Below, piece by piece: positions 1 through 7,686 of a stretch of DNA of 64,000 nt. The stretch lies in assembly GCA_964538085.1 (NCBI GenBank), contig CAZIDF010000003.1:124001-188000 (forward strand), read 5' to 3'. Source of the DNA: G020348385 sp964538085. GTDB taxonomy: Bacteria > Acidobacteriota > Aminicenantia > Aminicenantales > Aminicenantaceae. Under the pieces are notes generated by a model. It did not search any database. It had not been told where the DNA came from and saw nothing but the letters and a program-made list of their open reading frames with translations. The number at the start of each line of letters is the position of its first letter. The stretch's first letter is position 1. Both the position numbers and the translations under genes were made by a program.

Positions 1-2
1 GG

Positions 3-62
3 ATCAAAGCCCGGATTCTGGCAGAGCTCAAAATGTGGTTGATCGACAACCAAAAAAAATAA
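3..62 (+). CDS. C-terminal end of an unidentified protein (truncated by window edge)
   Basis: Only the last 19 codons and a TAA stop are present, in the third frame from the left edge; the other two forward frames are less protein-like here. The visible tail is amphipathic and ends in a charged segment (DNQKK). There is too little sequence to name a family. It runs in the same direction as valS, which starts 91 bases later behind its own putative promoter, so it may be an independent upstream gene. Confidence 0.5.
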   Translation: MKARILAELKMWLIDNQKK

Positions 63-98
63 GGCCGTCCCTTTTGGCATTCAATCCAAGTTTCTGAT

Positions 99-127
99 TT
101 CAAAAAATATCCATTACCTGCTAAAAT
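99..127 (+). promoter_or_regulatory. Putative sigma-70-type promoter of valS
   Basis: A TTCAAA box (4 of 6 consensus bases) lies 17 bases before TAAAAT, which is preceded by TG plus one base (extended -10). Transcription would start near 134, leaving a 20-base leader that contains the AAGGATAGG-like ribosome site before the valS ATG. The call rests on sequence match only. Confidence 0.35.
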
Positions 128-153
128 AAGGCTCTGTATTTAAGGATAGGTGC

Positions 154-2793
154 ATGAAAGAAAAAATCGAATTGGCCAAAGCCTATGACCCTGAACCTGT
201 CGAAGACAAGTGGTTGAGTCATTGGGAAAAAAATCGTGTTTTTACGCCAAAGACCACGGGTACAGAGAAAAATTTCTCGATGGTCCTGCCCCCTCCGAAC
301 GTCACCGGTTCACTTCATATGGGGCACGCTTTGTGTTTCACGTTGCCCGATATTATAGTCCGTTGGAAAAGGATGCAGGGATATAACACCCTTTGGCTTC
401 CAGGCACAGACCATGCCAGCATTGCTGTCCACAATGTTATCGAGAAGAGCTTGGAAGAGAAAGGCCTGTCGAGAGAAAAACTCGGTAGAGAAAAATTCAT
501 GGAGATCGCGTGGGATTGGAAGCAAAAATATGGAGGGGTGATCGTCAACCAGCTCGTTAAACTGGGCACATCTCTTGATTGGACACGCGAGAGATTCACG
601 CTGGATGAAGGCTTTCACAGAGCTGTCGTGCGCGTATTCGTCGATCTTTACAACGAGGGGCTGATCTACAGGGATTATTATTTGGTGAACAAGTGTCCTC
701 ATTGTGCCACGGTTCTTTCGGATATCGAGGTCGAGCATAAAGAGCTAGCCTCGAAACTCACATACATCAAATACCCCGTTGTGGGCACTGAGGATTTTAT
801 TGTCGTGGCCACGACCCGTCCTGAAACCATGCTGGGAGATACGGCTGTAGCCGTTCATCCGGAGGATGAGCGCTATTCCCGCTATGTGGGACAAAAAGTG
901 CTTCTCCCTCTTCAGAACAAGGAGATTCCTGTCATTTCTGATGAGCAAGTGGAGATGGATTTTGGAACCGGGGCTGTCAAGGTCACACCTGCTCATGACC
1001 CTGTGGACTTCGAATTGGGGAAACGCCACAACCTCGAGCAAGTCATCGTCATCGATGGATTCGGAATCATGACAAAGGAGGCGGGGGAAGAATTTGCAGG
1101 CCTTGACAGATTTGCGTGCCGGGACCTGGTGCTTGCCCGGCTTGAAGAGCAGGGCCTGATAGAAAAAAGCGAAGACTATCATCATGCTGTGGGCCATTGT
1201 TATCGGTGCAAAAACATCATAGAACCCAATCTCTCCTGGCAGTGGTTTGTCAAGGTCGAGCCTTTAGCGAAAGATGCTATCCGGGTCGTGGAAGAGGGAG
1301 AGATCGAATTCATCCCGTCCAACTGGGCCAAGACCTATTTTGAATGGATGTACAATATCCATGATTGGTGTATTTCCCGGCAACTCTGGTGGGGTCACAG
1401 GATCCCGGCTTGGTATTGCCAGGATTGTGACGAGATAATCGTAGCCGAGTCGGTTCCTGAAAGATGTGGCAAGTGCCAAAGTACAAACCTTGTCCAAGAA
1501 GAAGATGTTTTGGACACCTGGTTCAGCTCAGCCTTGTGGCCCTTCGCCACCCTGGGTTGGCCTGATGAAACAGAGGACCTAAAGACCTTTTACCCCACAG
1601 ACCTGATGTCCACGGGATTCGATATCATCTTTTTCTGGGTGGCACGGATGATCATGATGGGATTGAAGTTTGCCGGAGATATTCCTTTCCGGCATGTGTT
1701 TATCAACGGGCTGGTGAGGGATTTCAAGCGGCGCAAGATGAGTAAGTCCGAAGGAAATAGCATCGATCCGCTGGAAATGATGAAAAAGTACGGGACAGAC
1801 GCTTTGAGATTTACCCTGACAGCTCTTGCCATTCCCGGGATGGATATTTCTCTCAGTGAGGAAAGGATGGCTGGTTACCGGGCATTCGTGAACAAGATCT
1901 GGAATGCTTCCCGGTTCGCCTTGATCAACCTGCAAGAAGAAGAACCGGAACTAAAGGAAGAAGAGCTCACTCTGGCGGACAGGTGGATAAGGAGCCGTCT
2001 AACCCAGGCAATCGCTGACACAAACGATGCTCTTGAGGAGTACAAGTTTTACGAGGCGGCCGACAAAATATACCACTTTGTGTGGCATGAATTTTGCGAC
2101 TGGTACATCGAACTGGTCAAACCGAGCTTGAAACTAGGGAACCGTACGAGTCTGGCCGTGCTTATCGATACCCTGGATCAAATACTGCGGCTTCTCCACC
2201 CGATCATGCCCTTTGTGACCGAAGAAATCTGGCAACACCTGCCTTCGGAAGGTATATCTCTGGCTCTGGCTGAATTTCCGATCCCGGATGAGCGAAGGGT
2301 AGATAAGGGAGAAGAGAAGGCCATGAAGGTGCTCCAAAATGCCATCGTTGAGCTGAGAACCCTTAAGGCTGAAAACCAAATTCCCATGAAACAAAAAATA
2401 AGGCTGTGGGTCAAATGCGGCGAACAGGAAGAAAAGGCTATTCACACCCACCAAGCTTATTTTGAAGTATTGGCGAAGGTCGAGAGCCTGGAGATTCTGG
2501 AAGAGTTTCCCAAAGGCCAAATGATGCTGAAGGGAGTAGCCGGCGGGATAGAGATGGCTATACCCCTTGAGAAAGGTCTGGTCGATTTCGAAAAGGAAAA
2601 ACTACGTTTGGAAAAAGAACTGACTAAAATACAAACGGAGATAGAAAAAATAGAAAACCGGCTGGGGAATAACGCGTTTGTGGAAAAAGCACCCAAAGAA
2701 GTCGTGGAAGAAGCAAAAACACGGCTGCAAGAACTGCAAGACCGGAATAAAAGGGTTGGCGAGAACCTGGAGCACATTCAGTCGCTCATTTAG
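154..2793 (+). CDS. valS: Valyl-tRNA synthetase
   Basis: Cytoplasmic class I aminoacyl-tRNA synthetase that charges tRNA-Val and edits mischarged Thr. The 879-residue length is normal for bacterial ValRS. The HIGH-type signature is HMGH at residues 55-58 after PPPNVTGSL, and the KMSKS loop is at 528-532. Cysteine pairs (CPHC, CYRC, CQDC and CGKC) lie in the insertion and anticodon-proximal parts, as in zinc-binding ValRS forms. The editing (CP1) region carries the TTRPETMLGDTAV motif. The last 70 residues form the charged coiled-coil tRNA arm typical of ValRS and not of IleRS or LeuRS. The ATG at 154 is preceded by AAGGATAGG. coaX follows after 87 bases. A tRNA-Val gene lies elsewhere in the window at 22906. 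Confidence 0.98.
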   Translation: MKEKIELAKAYDPEPVEDKWLSHWEKNRVFTPKTTGTEKNFSMVLPPPNVTGSLHMGHALCFTLPDIIVRWKRMQGYNTLWLPGTDHASIAVHNVIEKSLEEKGLSREKLGREKFMEIAWDWKQKYGGVIVNQLVKLGTSLDWTRERFTLDEGFHRAVVRVFVDLYNEGLIYRDYYLVNKCPHCATVLSDIEVEHKELASKLTYIKYPVVGTEDFIVVATTRPETMLGDTAVAVHPEDERYSRYVGQKVLLPLQNKEIPVISDEQVEMDFGTGAVKVTPAHDPVDFELGKRHNLEQVIVIDGFGIMTKEAGEEFAGLDRFACRDLVLARLEEQGLIEKSEDYHHAVGHCYRCKNIIEPNLSWQWFVKVEPLAKDAIRVVEEGEIEFIPSNWAKTYFEWMYNIHDWCISRQLWWGHRIPAWYCQDCDEIIVAESVPERCGKCQSTNLVQEEDVLDTWFSSALWPFATLGWPDETEDLKTFYPTDLMSTGFDIIFFWVARMIMMGLKFAGDIPFRHVFINGLVRDFKRRKMSKSEGNSIDPLEMMKKYGTDALRFTLTALAIPGMDISLSEERMAGYRAFVNKIWNASRFALINLQEEEPELKEEELTLADRWIRSRLTQAIADTNDALEEYKFYEAADKIYHFVWHEFCDWYIELVKPSLKLGNRTSLAVLIDTLDQILRLLHPIMPFVTEEIWQHLPSEGISLALAEFPIPDERRVDKGEEKAMKVLQNAIVELRTLKAENQIPMKQKIRLWVKCGEQEEKAIHTHQAYFEVLAKVESLEILEEFPKGQMMLKGVAGGIEMAIPLEKGLVDFEKEKLRLEKELTKIQTEIEKIENRLGNNAFVEKAPKEVVEEAKTRLQELQDRNKRVGENLEHIQSLI

Positions 2794-2880
2794 AACATCT
2801 TATCTATCGTTTTTTTTATTCAATATTCTTTGTGTAGCCCCATAAATTATTTTATATTAGTATCACACAGGAGGCTTGAT

Positions 2881-3648
2881 ATGATATTGGCGGTGGATAT
2901 AGGAAACACGAATATAGCCCTGGGTGTATTTGATGGAAACTATCTTATCCAGCACTGGAAAATAAGGTCGGAGAGGGAAAAAACGAGCGATGAGTATGAA
3001 ATCACTCTTCTCAATCTGTTGTCCCTTGCCCATTTAGAGGTGAAAAACATCGGATCTGTCATCATATCCAGTGTCGTCCCTCCGCTCACCCCGGTTTTTC
3101 AGAGCCTGAGCCAAGATCTCTTGAAGGTGAATCCCATGGTGGTGGGTCCTGGCCTCAAGACCGGGATGCCCATTCTGTATGAGAATCCCCAAGAAGTGGG
3201 CGCCGACAGAGTGGTGGCTTCGGTGGCCGCTTTCGAAAAATATGGGGGGCCTGCCATCATCGTCGATTTCGGAACGGCCACGACATTCGATGCCATTTCT
3301 AAAGAGGGGGAGTATTTAGGGGGCGCCATCGCACCGGGGATCCAGATTGCGGCCGAGGCTCTCTACCTCAAGACAGCTAAGCTCCCCCGTATCGAGATAA
3401 AAAAACCCAAAAATGCTGTGGGAAGGACCACTGTCACGAGCATGCAGTCGGGCCTGTATTTTGGTTATATCGGACTGATTGCCAATATCATCGAGGAAAT
3501 TTCCAAAGAGTTGGGGGAAGACATAAAAATCACGGCCACAGGAAGTTTTGCTTCTCAGATCTATCCGGATCTCGTGTTGATCGAATATCTTGAGCCATTT
3601 CTGGTGCTGGAGGGTCTCAAGATCATTCATGACCGGAACAAAACGTGA
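2881..3648 (+). CDS. coaX: Type III pantothenate kinase
   Basis: Phosphorylates pantothenate, the first step of coenzyme A synthesis, using the CoaX fold (ASKHA superfamily) rather than CoaA. Visible motifs are the N-terminal phosphate-binding DIGNTNIALGVF, GADRVVA in the middle and DFGTATTFDAI, all diagnostic of type III PanK. The 255-residue length is typical. The start is set at the ATG at 2881, because the open frame extends 51 bases further up but only this ATG follows a strong GGAGG (CACAGGAGGCTTGAT) and begins directly with the phosphate-binding strand. The stop overlaps the start of the next gene, indicating translational coupling. Confidence 0.96.
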   Translation: MILAVDIGNTNIALGVFDGNYLIQHWKIRSEREKTSDEYEITLLNLLSLAHLEVKNIGSVIISSVVPPLTPVFQSLSQDLLKVNPMVVGPGLKTGMPILYENPQEVGADRVVASVAAFEKYGGPAIIVDFGTATTFDAISKEGEYLGGAIAPGIQIAAEALYLKTAKLPRIEIKKPKNAVGRTTVTSMQSGLYFGYIGLIANIIEEISKELGEDIKITATGSFASQIYPDLVLIEYLEPFLVLEGLKIIHDRNKT

Positions 3649-4286
3649 TGAAGCGAGAAGAAGAGGAAACCAGCCGGTATTTCCAGGCTGTTTCCCGCTT
3701 TTTTCTTGAACAACGCGGATCCCCATTTTTCCTCTCTTCCCAGGAGGTAGAAAAAATAAGAGAATGGAAAAATTTGGGTATACCTCTTCAGATCGTTCAG
3801 GAGGGGATCAAAGATTGTTTTATGGCCATCAGGAGAAAACCAGGCCGCAAAGGTGGAGTTTTATCCCTTGCTGTCTGTCATGCATTTGTTTTGCATGGCT
3901 ACGACGCTCACAAACAGAGATGGGTCGGCGGTCAAAGAAAACCTGCCCGTAAGGAAGACAAGCGAGATAAATTGAAAAAAGCGGTCGAAAGTTTTTTACT
4001 TTCCTGTCCAGAAAATTTCCCTGCTATACGGAAAGTTTTTTCTCGAGTGCTGGAACTGCCCTTGAAGGATTCAGATGAGCAGATTCTCGAAAAAATGGAG
4101 TGCGAGGTGGAGGCGCTTATTATCGGGATGGCATCTGAAACGGACCGAGAACAGATCCAAAATGAGGTTATGGCTGAGTTCGGAGACCAAAATGTGCGTG
4201 AACGGGACAGGATCCAAGATCTGAAACTGATTAAACACATCCGCAAAAAATACGCCATTCCCCATATTCCCTTGTATTACTACTGA
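3648..4286 (+). CDS. Hypothetical alpha-helical, charged protein
   Basis: I do not recognise this 212-residue protein with confidence. It is rich in Lys, Arg and Glu, predicted mostly helical, with no signal peptide and no membrane segment. A short region around residues 35-65 (EWKNLGIPLQIVQEGIKDCF) has a pattern like helix-turn-helix or small DNA-binding modules, but no family is assigned. The ATG at 3648 shares its A with the coaX TGA stop; a GTG at 3645 is an alternative. Coupling to coaX suggests co-expression, but coaX neighbours vary widely and give little functional information. It is the last gene of the valS-coaX run, and the next gene is convergent. Confidence 0.7.
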   Translation: MKREEEETSRYFQAVSRFFLEQRGSPFFLSSQEVEKIREWKNLGIPLQIVQEGIKDCFMAIRRKPGRKGGVLSLAVCHAFVLHGYDAHKQRWVGGQRKPARKEDKRDKLKKAVESFLLSCPENFPAIRKVFSRVLELPLKDSDEQILEKMECEVEALIIGMASETDREQIQNEVMAEFGDQNVRERDRIQDLKLIKHIRKKYAIPHIPLYYY

Positions 4287-4721
4287 TCGAACTTTTTATG
4301 AATAGCGCTTCCCTCTCAAAGAGCAAAAGATATATTCATCTCTAACCAGCCGAATTATAGCTATTACGGATAACAGATAAATCAACTTGCCTGCAAATTG
4401 TTGCAGCCATAAAGTTGCAGAGGATTCGCCCAAAAAATCGATTGGTCTTTTCAGCCAAGGAAATTTTTTTATCGACCATTTTTCTAAGCTGTTTTAGGCT
4501 AATTTTTTAAAAACTGTAGGCAACTCACATGGCCTAAAGATTACTAACAATTTAGAAGCCTTTGGGCACTTATAACACGGTTTGCATTCATTCTGTAATA
4601 AATAAGATAAAGCTTTTTCAAATTGAAAACGCCAGGTCCACTTTTAAAGAACTGACAGCAGACCTGGCGATAGAGATTCAATCAAGTCGGTTCCATGTCT
4701 TTCCCGCGCCCAATCAAATTC
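4287..4721. other. Convergent intergenic region, AT-rich
   Basis: 435 bases between two genes that point towards each other. Apart from the inverted repeat at 4631-4668, I see no RNA gene, no plausible coding frame with a ribosome site and no repeat. A short imperfect repeat involving TTGCAG occurs near 4397-4425, without further support. Confidence 0.5.
4631..4668 (-). terminator. Putative terminator of gdhA
   Basis: A perfect 8-base inverted repeat (GCCAGGTC and GACCTGGC) is separated by 22 bases and lies 54 bases beyond the gdhA stop. Read on the minus strand, the stem is followed by GTTTTC, a short T-rich run. The loop is longer than in a classical intrinsic terminator, so confidence is moderate. 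Confidence 0.42.
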
Positions 4722-6194
4722 TCACGGAAAAATCCCTCTTTCCTTGTAGACCATCTCCAGCCGATACAGGGCTACGATCTGAGCGGCCGTGCGCCAATCG
4801 ACCTTGTATTTCTCTGCGGCATCGCGCACTCTCTCGTAGGCACTGACGATGATCTTCTTCAATTTGGAGTCGACCTCGTCGAGTTCCCAGAATTCACTCC
4901 TTTTGTTTTGCAGCCATTCAAAATAGCTGACTATGACTCCACCAGAATTGCATAAAATATCCGGAATCACTTCAATATTTTTCCGTTGCAGGACCTTATC
5001 TCCTTCTTCGTCTGTGGGGCCGTTAGCGCCTTCGGCGACGAGTTTGACATTCAACAGTTCAGCCGTGTCTCCACTGATGGAATTCTCCAGGGCGGCGGGG
5101 ATAAATATGTCGGCTTTTGTGTTGAAGAAAACTTCATGATCGATGGCCTGTGCTTTGGGATAATCGACCACACCTCCATGTTCTTTGACATACTGGGCCA
5201 AATCATCGGGATCGATCCCTTCTTTGTTCCTAACAGCACCCGTTACATCTTCCACCGCAATGAGCTTCGATCCATTCTTCTTCATCAATCGGGCAGTCCA
5301 TGATCCCACATTCCCATATCCCTGGACCATATAAGTCGCTCCCTTCAAGTTGAATCCATGATCCTGGGCCCATTTTTCAATACAGAAGACAATGCCCTGG
5401 CCGGTCGCCTTTTCCCGACCCACACTCCCGCCCGATTCGATCGGCTTCCCTGTGACGACATGGATGCAGCGGTTCCTCTCGTCAGGGGCGATGGTGGACA
5501 TGTAGGTATCCTGAATCCAGGCCATAATCTGAGGGTTTGTGTTTACATCGGGTGCAGGTATGTCATATTCCGGTCCGATGTTGTTTCCTAGAGCGAACGT
5601 GAAGCGCCGTGCGATTCTTTCGAGCTCCTTTGGACTGAAATCGGCGGGATCTATCTGAATTCCACCCTTAGCGCCGCCGAAAGGGATGTTAACTATCGCT
5701 GTCTTCCAGGTCATCATGGTCGCCAGCGCTCTGATTTCATCGATATCGACCATAGGATGGAAACGAAGCCCCCCTTTAAAAGGTCCCAGCGCGTTATTGT
5801 GCTGGACGCGGTATCCAGTCAACATCTTGACATGACCGTCATTCATCGTAACCGGGAAATGAACGACCAACTCGTTCATGGTCTCAGCCATGATCTTGCA
5901 GATGTCCCTGTCGAAATTGTTGACATTTTGAGCCTTTTCGAGAAGTTTGAGCACATTCTTGTGTAGACTGCTCTTTTTAAAGATTTTTGCTCTGAAGTGT
6001 TCGCATCGCCAGACTCCGATTTCCGGTTTTGGAAGGCCACACAAGCTCTGAAGATCACATTGATTGCAGAGCCCTTTGAATTTTCTTCTTTCTTCTAGTC
6101 CAGGCCGGCCATGCTGGTAATATAAAAGCTTCCATTCTTTTGATGTTGAGAGAAGTTTTAAACCCTGTCTGTTTTCCTGTTTGTGTTTTTCCAT
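4722..6194 (-). CDS. gdhA: Glu/Leu/Phe/Val dehydrogenase (glutamate dehydrogenase) with cysteine-rich N-terminal extension
   Basis: Interconverts glutamate and 2-oxoglutarate plus ammonia. From about residue 75 on it is a standard hexameric GDH: substrate lysine in GPFKGGLRFHP (K140), catalytic lysine in GGAKGG (K176), and a Rossmann QGYGNVGS motif for the dinucleotide. The first about 70 residues are not part of ordinary GDH and carry C43-x2-C46-x5-C52-x11-C64, a metal-site-like spacing followed by GVWRCEHF. The ATG at 6194 is chosen because GGAGG lies 5 bases upstream; the open frame extends 7 codons further. A sigma-54-type promoter sits just upstream, and an NtrC-type regulator gene is next to it, so nitrogen- or amino-acid-responsive control is likely (inference). 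Confidence 0.95.
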   Translation of the reverse strand: MEKHKQENRQGLKLLSTSKEWKLLYYQHGRPGLEERRKFKGLCNQCDLQSLCGLPKPEIGVWRCEHFRAKIFKKSSLHKNVLKLLEKAQNVNNFDRDICKIMAETMNELVVHFPVTMNDGHVKMLTGYRVQHNNALGPFKGGLRFHPMVDIDEIRALATMMTWKTAIVNIPFGGAKGGIQIDPADFSPKELERIARRFTFALGNNIGPEYDIPAPDVNTNPQIMAWIQDTYMSTIAPDERNRCIHVVTGKPIESGGSVGREKATGQGIVFCIEKWAQDHGFNLKGATYMVQGYGNVGSWTARLMKKNGSKLIAVEDVTGAVRNKEGIDPDDLAQYVKEHGGVVDYPKAQAIDHEVFFNTKADIFIPAALENSISGDTAELLNVKLVAEGANGPTDEEGDKVLQRKNIEVIPDILCNSGGVIVSYFEWLQNKRSEFWELDEVDSKLKKIIVSAYERVRDAAEKYKVDWRTAAQIVALYRLEMVYKERGIFP

Positions 6195-6222
6195 TGTTAC
6201 CTCCTGTTCCAACAACGGCTAT

Positions 6223-6239
6223 TGCAGATTCGATGCCAA
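6223..6239 (-). promoter_or_regulatory. Sigma-54 (-24/-12) promoter upstream of gdhA
   Basis: On the minus strand the sequence is TTGGCATCGAATCTGCA. It matches the sigma-54 consensus YTGGCACG-N4-TTGCW at the key GG (-24) and GC (-12) elements, with exactly 10 bases between them. Transcription would begin near 6212, leaving an 18-base leader that contains the gdhA Shine-Dalgarno. The neighbouring gene encodes a sigma-54 activator with an intact GAFTGA loop, which strongly supports function. Confidence 0.72.
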
Positions 6240-6335
6240 CTTTCTCAACAGGGGCGAGAGGATACAAAAGGCTTAAAAAAATTGGATAGAAATGGACCAG
6301 CGGGTAAAAAATATCCAGTTTAGGGAAGTTCGAGA

Positions 6336-7685
6336 TTAGGTGGAGGATTTAAATTTATTCAGTTTTTCCCTGAGAGTCTTGCGGGTGATGCCCAGAATCT
6401 TTGCGGCCTGTGTCTTATTCCCATCCACTGTGGACAACACCAGATGGATGTGATCAGCCTCCGCTTCAGCCAGACTCCTATTGGGGCTGATTCCTCTCAA
6501 TGCCGAGAACCTCATCAGGGAAGGGAGGTCAGGAACATCGATGACATCCCCTTCTGTCATGACTACCAGACGCTGGATGATGTTTTCCAGTTCCCGCACA
6601 TTTCCGGGCCAGTCATAGTCCTTCAGCACCTGCAGGGCGTTTTCAGAAAAGCGCGGCACAGGCTTCCCGAGTTCCTTGGCAAATTTAACAGAGAAGTTCT
6701 GTACAAGCAACAGAATATCCCCGACTCTTTCTCTCAAGGGAGGGATATCCACTGTAATGACATTCACACGGTAGTACAAATCTTCCCTGAATTCGTCTTT
6801 CTTCACAAGCGTGAGCAGGTTTTTGTTTGTAGCGGCGATAATTCGCACATCCACTTTCTGGGATTGTCGGGCTCCGACCAAAAAGACTTCTTTATTCTGA
6901 AGGATACGCAGAAGCTTGACCTGCATGGACAAGCTTGTCTCGCTTATTTCATCCAGGAAAATTGTGCCGCCATCCGCGGTTTGAAAAAAGCCTGCACGTG
7001 TTTCAGTCGCTCCGGTGAAGGCACCCTTGACATACCCAAAGAGCTCGCTTTCGAGCAGATTCTCCGGGATGCCCCCGCAGTTTATCGGAACAAATGGTGC
7101 CGATGCGCGCGAGCTGCTGTAATGGATTGCCCTAGCCACCAACTCCTTTCCTGTACCACTTTCTCCCGTTATGAGCACTGTAGCCTGGCTTGCGGCCGCT
7201 TTTTCTATGGCAATCCATATTTTTTGCATGGATTCCGCATCTCCTATGATGCCGTGACGGGTTTCCGGAAGTTTGCGGTCCTTTGTATTTGTTATCTTTC
7301 TCAAGTGTAGCTTAGCCAATACTCGCTTGACCGCTGAGAAAAGTTCTTCCTCAGTAAAAGGCTTGGAAAGATATTCCTCGGCGCCCGACTTGACGGCATC
7401 GACGGCCCCCTCGATCGATGGATAACCTGTGATCATCATCACGCCTGTGTTCTTGTAATTTTCCTGGATGTGCCGGACAAGGCTCAAACCGTTTACCTCA
7501 GGCATTTTCAAATCGGTTATGACTAAGTCTACAGGTGAAGATTCGACAATATTAATCGCCTCAACAGCACCCGAGGCAGTAAAAACGAGATAGCCTTTCG
7601 ATTCCAAGTTTCTCTTCAAGACTTCCAGTATATCCGGGGAGTCGTCCACGACAATAATTTTTTCTTTCTTCGAAGAATCTTTCAT
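6336..7685 (-). CDS. NtrC-family sigma-54-dependent response regulator
   Basis: 449 residues in three parts: an N-terminal receiver domain with phospho-acceptor D58 (VITDLKMP), a central AAA+ ATPase with Walker A GESGTGKE and the sigma-54-contacting GAFTGA loop, and a C-terminal Fis-type helix-turn-helix (NKTQAAKILGITRKTLREKL). It should activate sigma-54 RNA polymerase from enhancer sites after phosphorylation. The ATG at 7685 lies one base beyond the sensor kinase stop and after AGAAGGGA; a longer open frame runs into the kinase gene but lacks receiver homology. Together with the kinase it forms a two-component pair. gdhA, 141 bases downstream behind a -24/-12 promoter, is the obvious candidate target (inference). 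Confidence 0.95.
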   Translation of the reverse strand: MKDSSKKEKIIVVDDSPDILEVLKRNLESKGYLVFTASGAVEAINIVESSPVDLVITDLKMPEVNGLSLVRHIQENYKNTGVMMITGYPSIEGAVDAVKSGAEEYLSKPFTEEELFSAVKRVLAKLHLRKITNTKDRKLPETRHGIIGDAESMQKIWIAIEKAAASQATVLITGESGTGKELVARAIHYSSSRASAPFVPINCGGIPENLLESELFGYVKGAFTGATETRAGFFQTADGGTIFLDEISETSLSMQVKLLRILQNKEVFLVGARQSQKVDVRIIAATNKNLLTLVKKDEFREDLYYRVNVITVDIPPLRERVGDILLLVQNFSVKFAKELGKPVPRFSENALQVLKDYDWPGNVRELENIIQRLVVMTEGDVIDVPDLPSLMRFSALRGISPNRSLAEAEADHIHLVLSTVDGNKTQAAKILGITRKTLREKLNKFKSST

Positions 7686-7686
7686 T

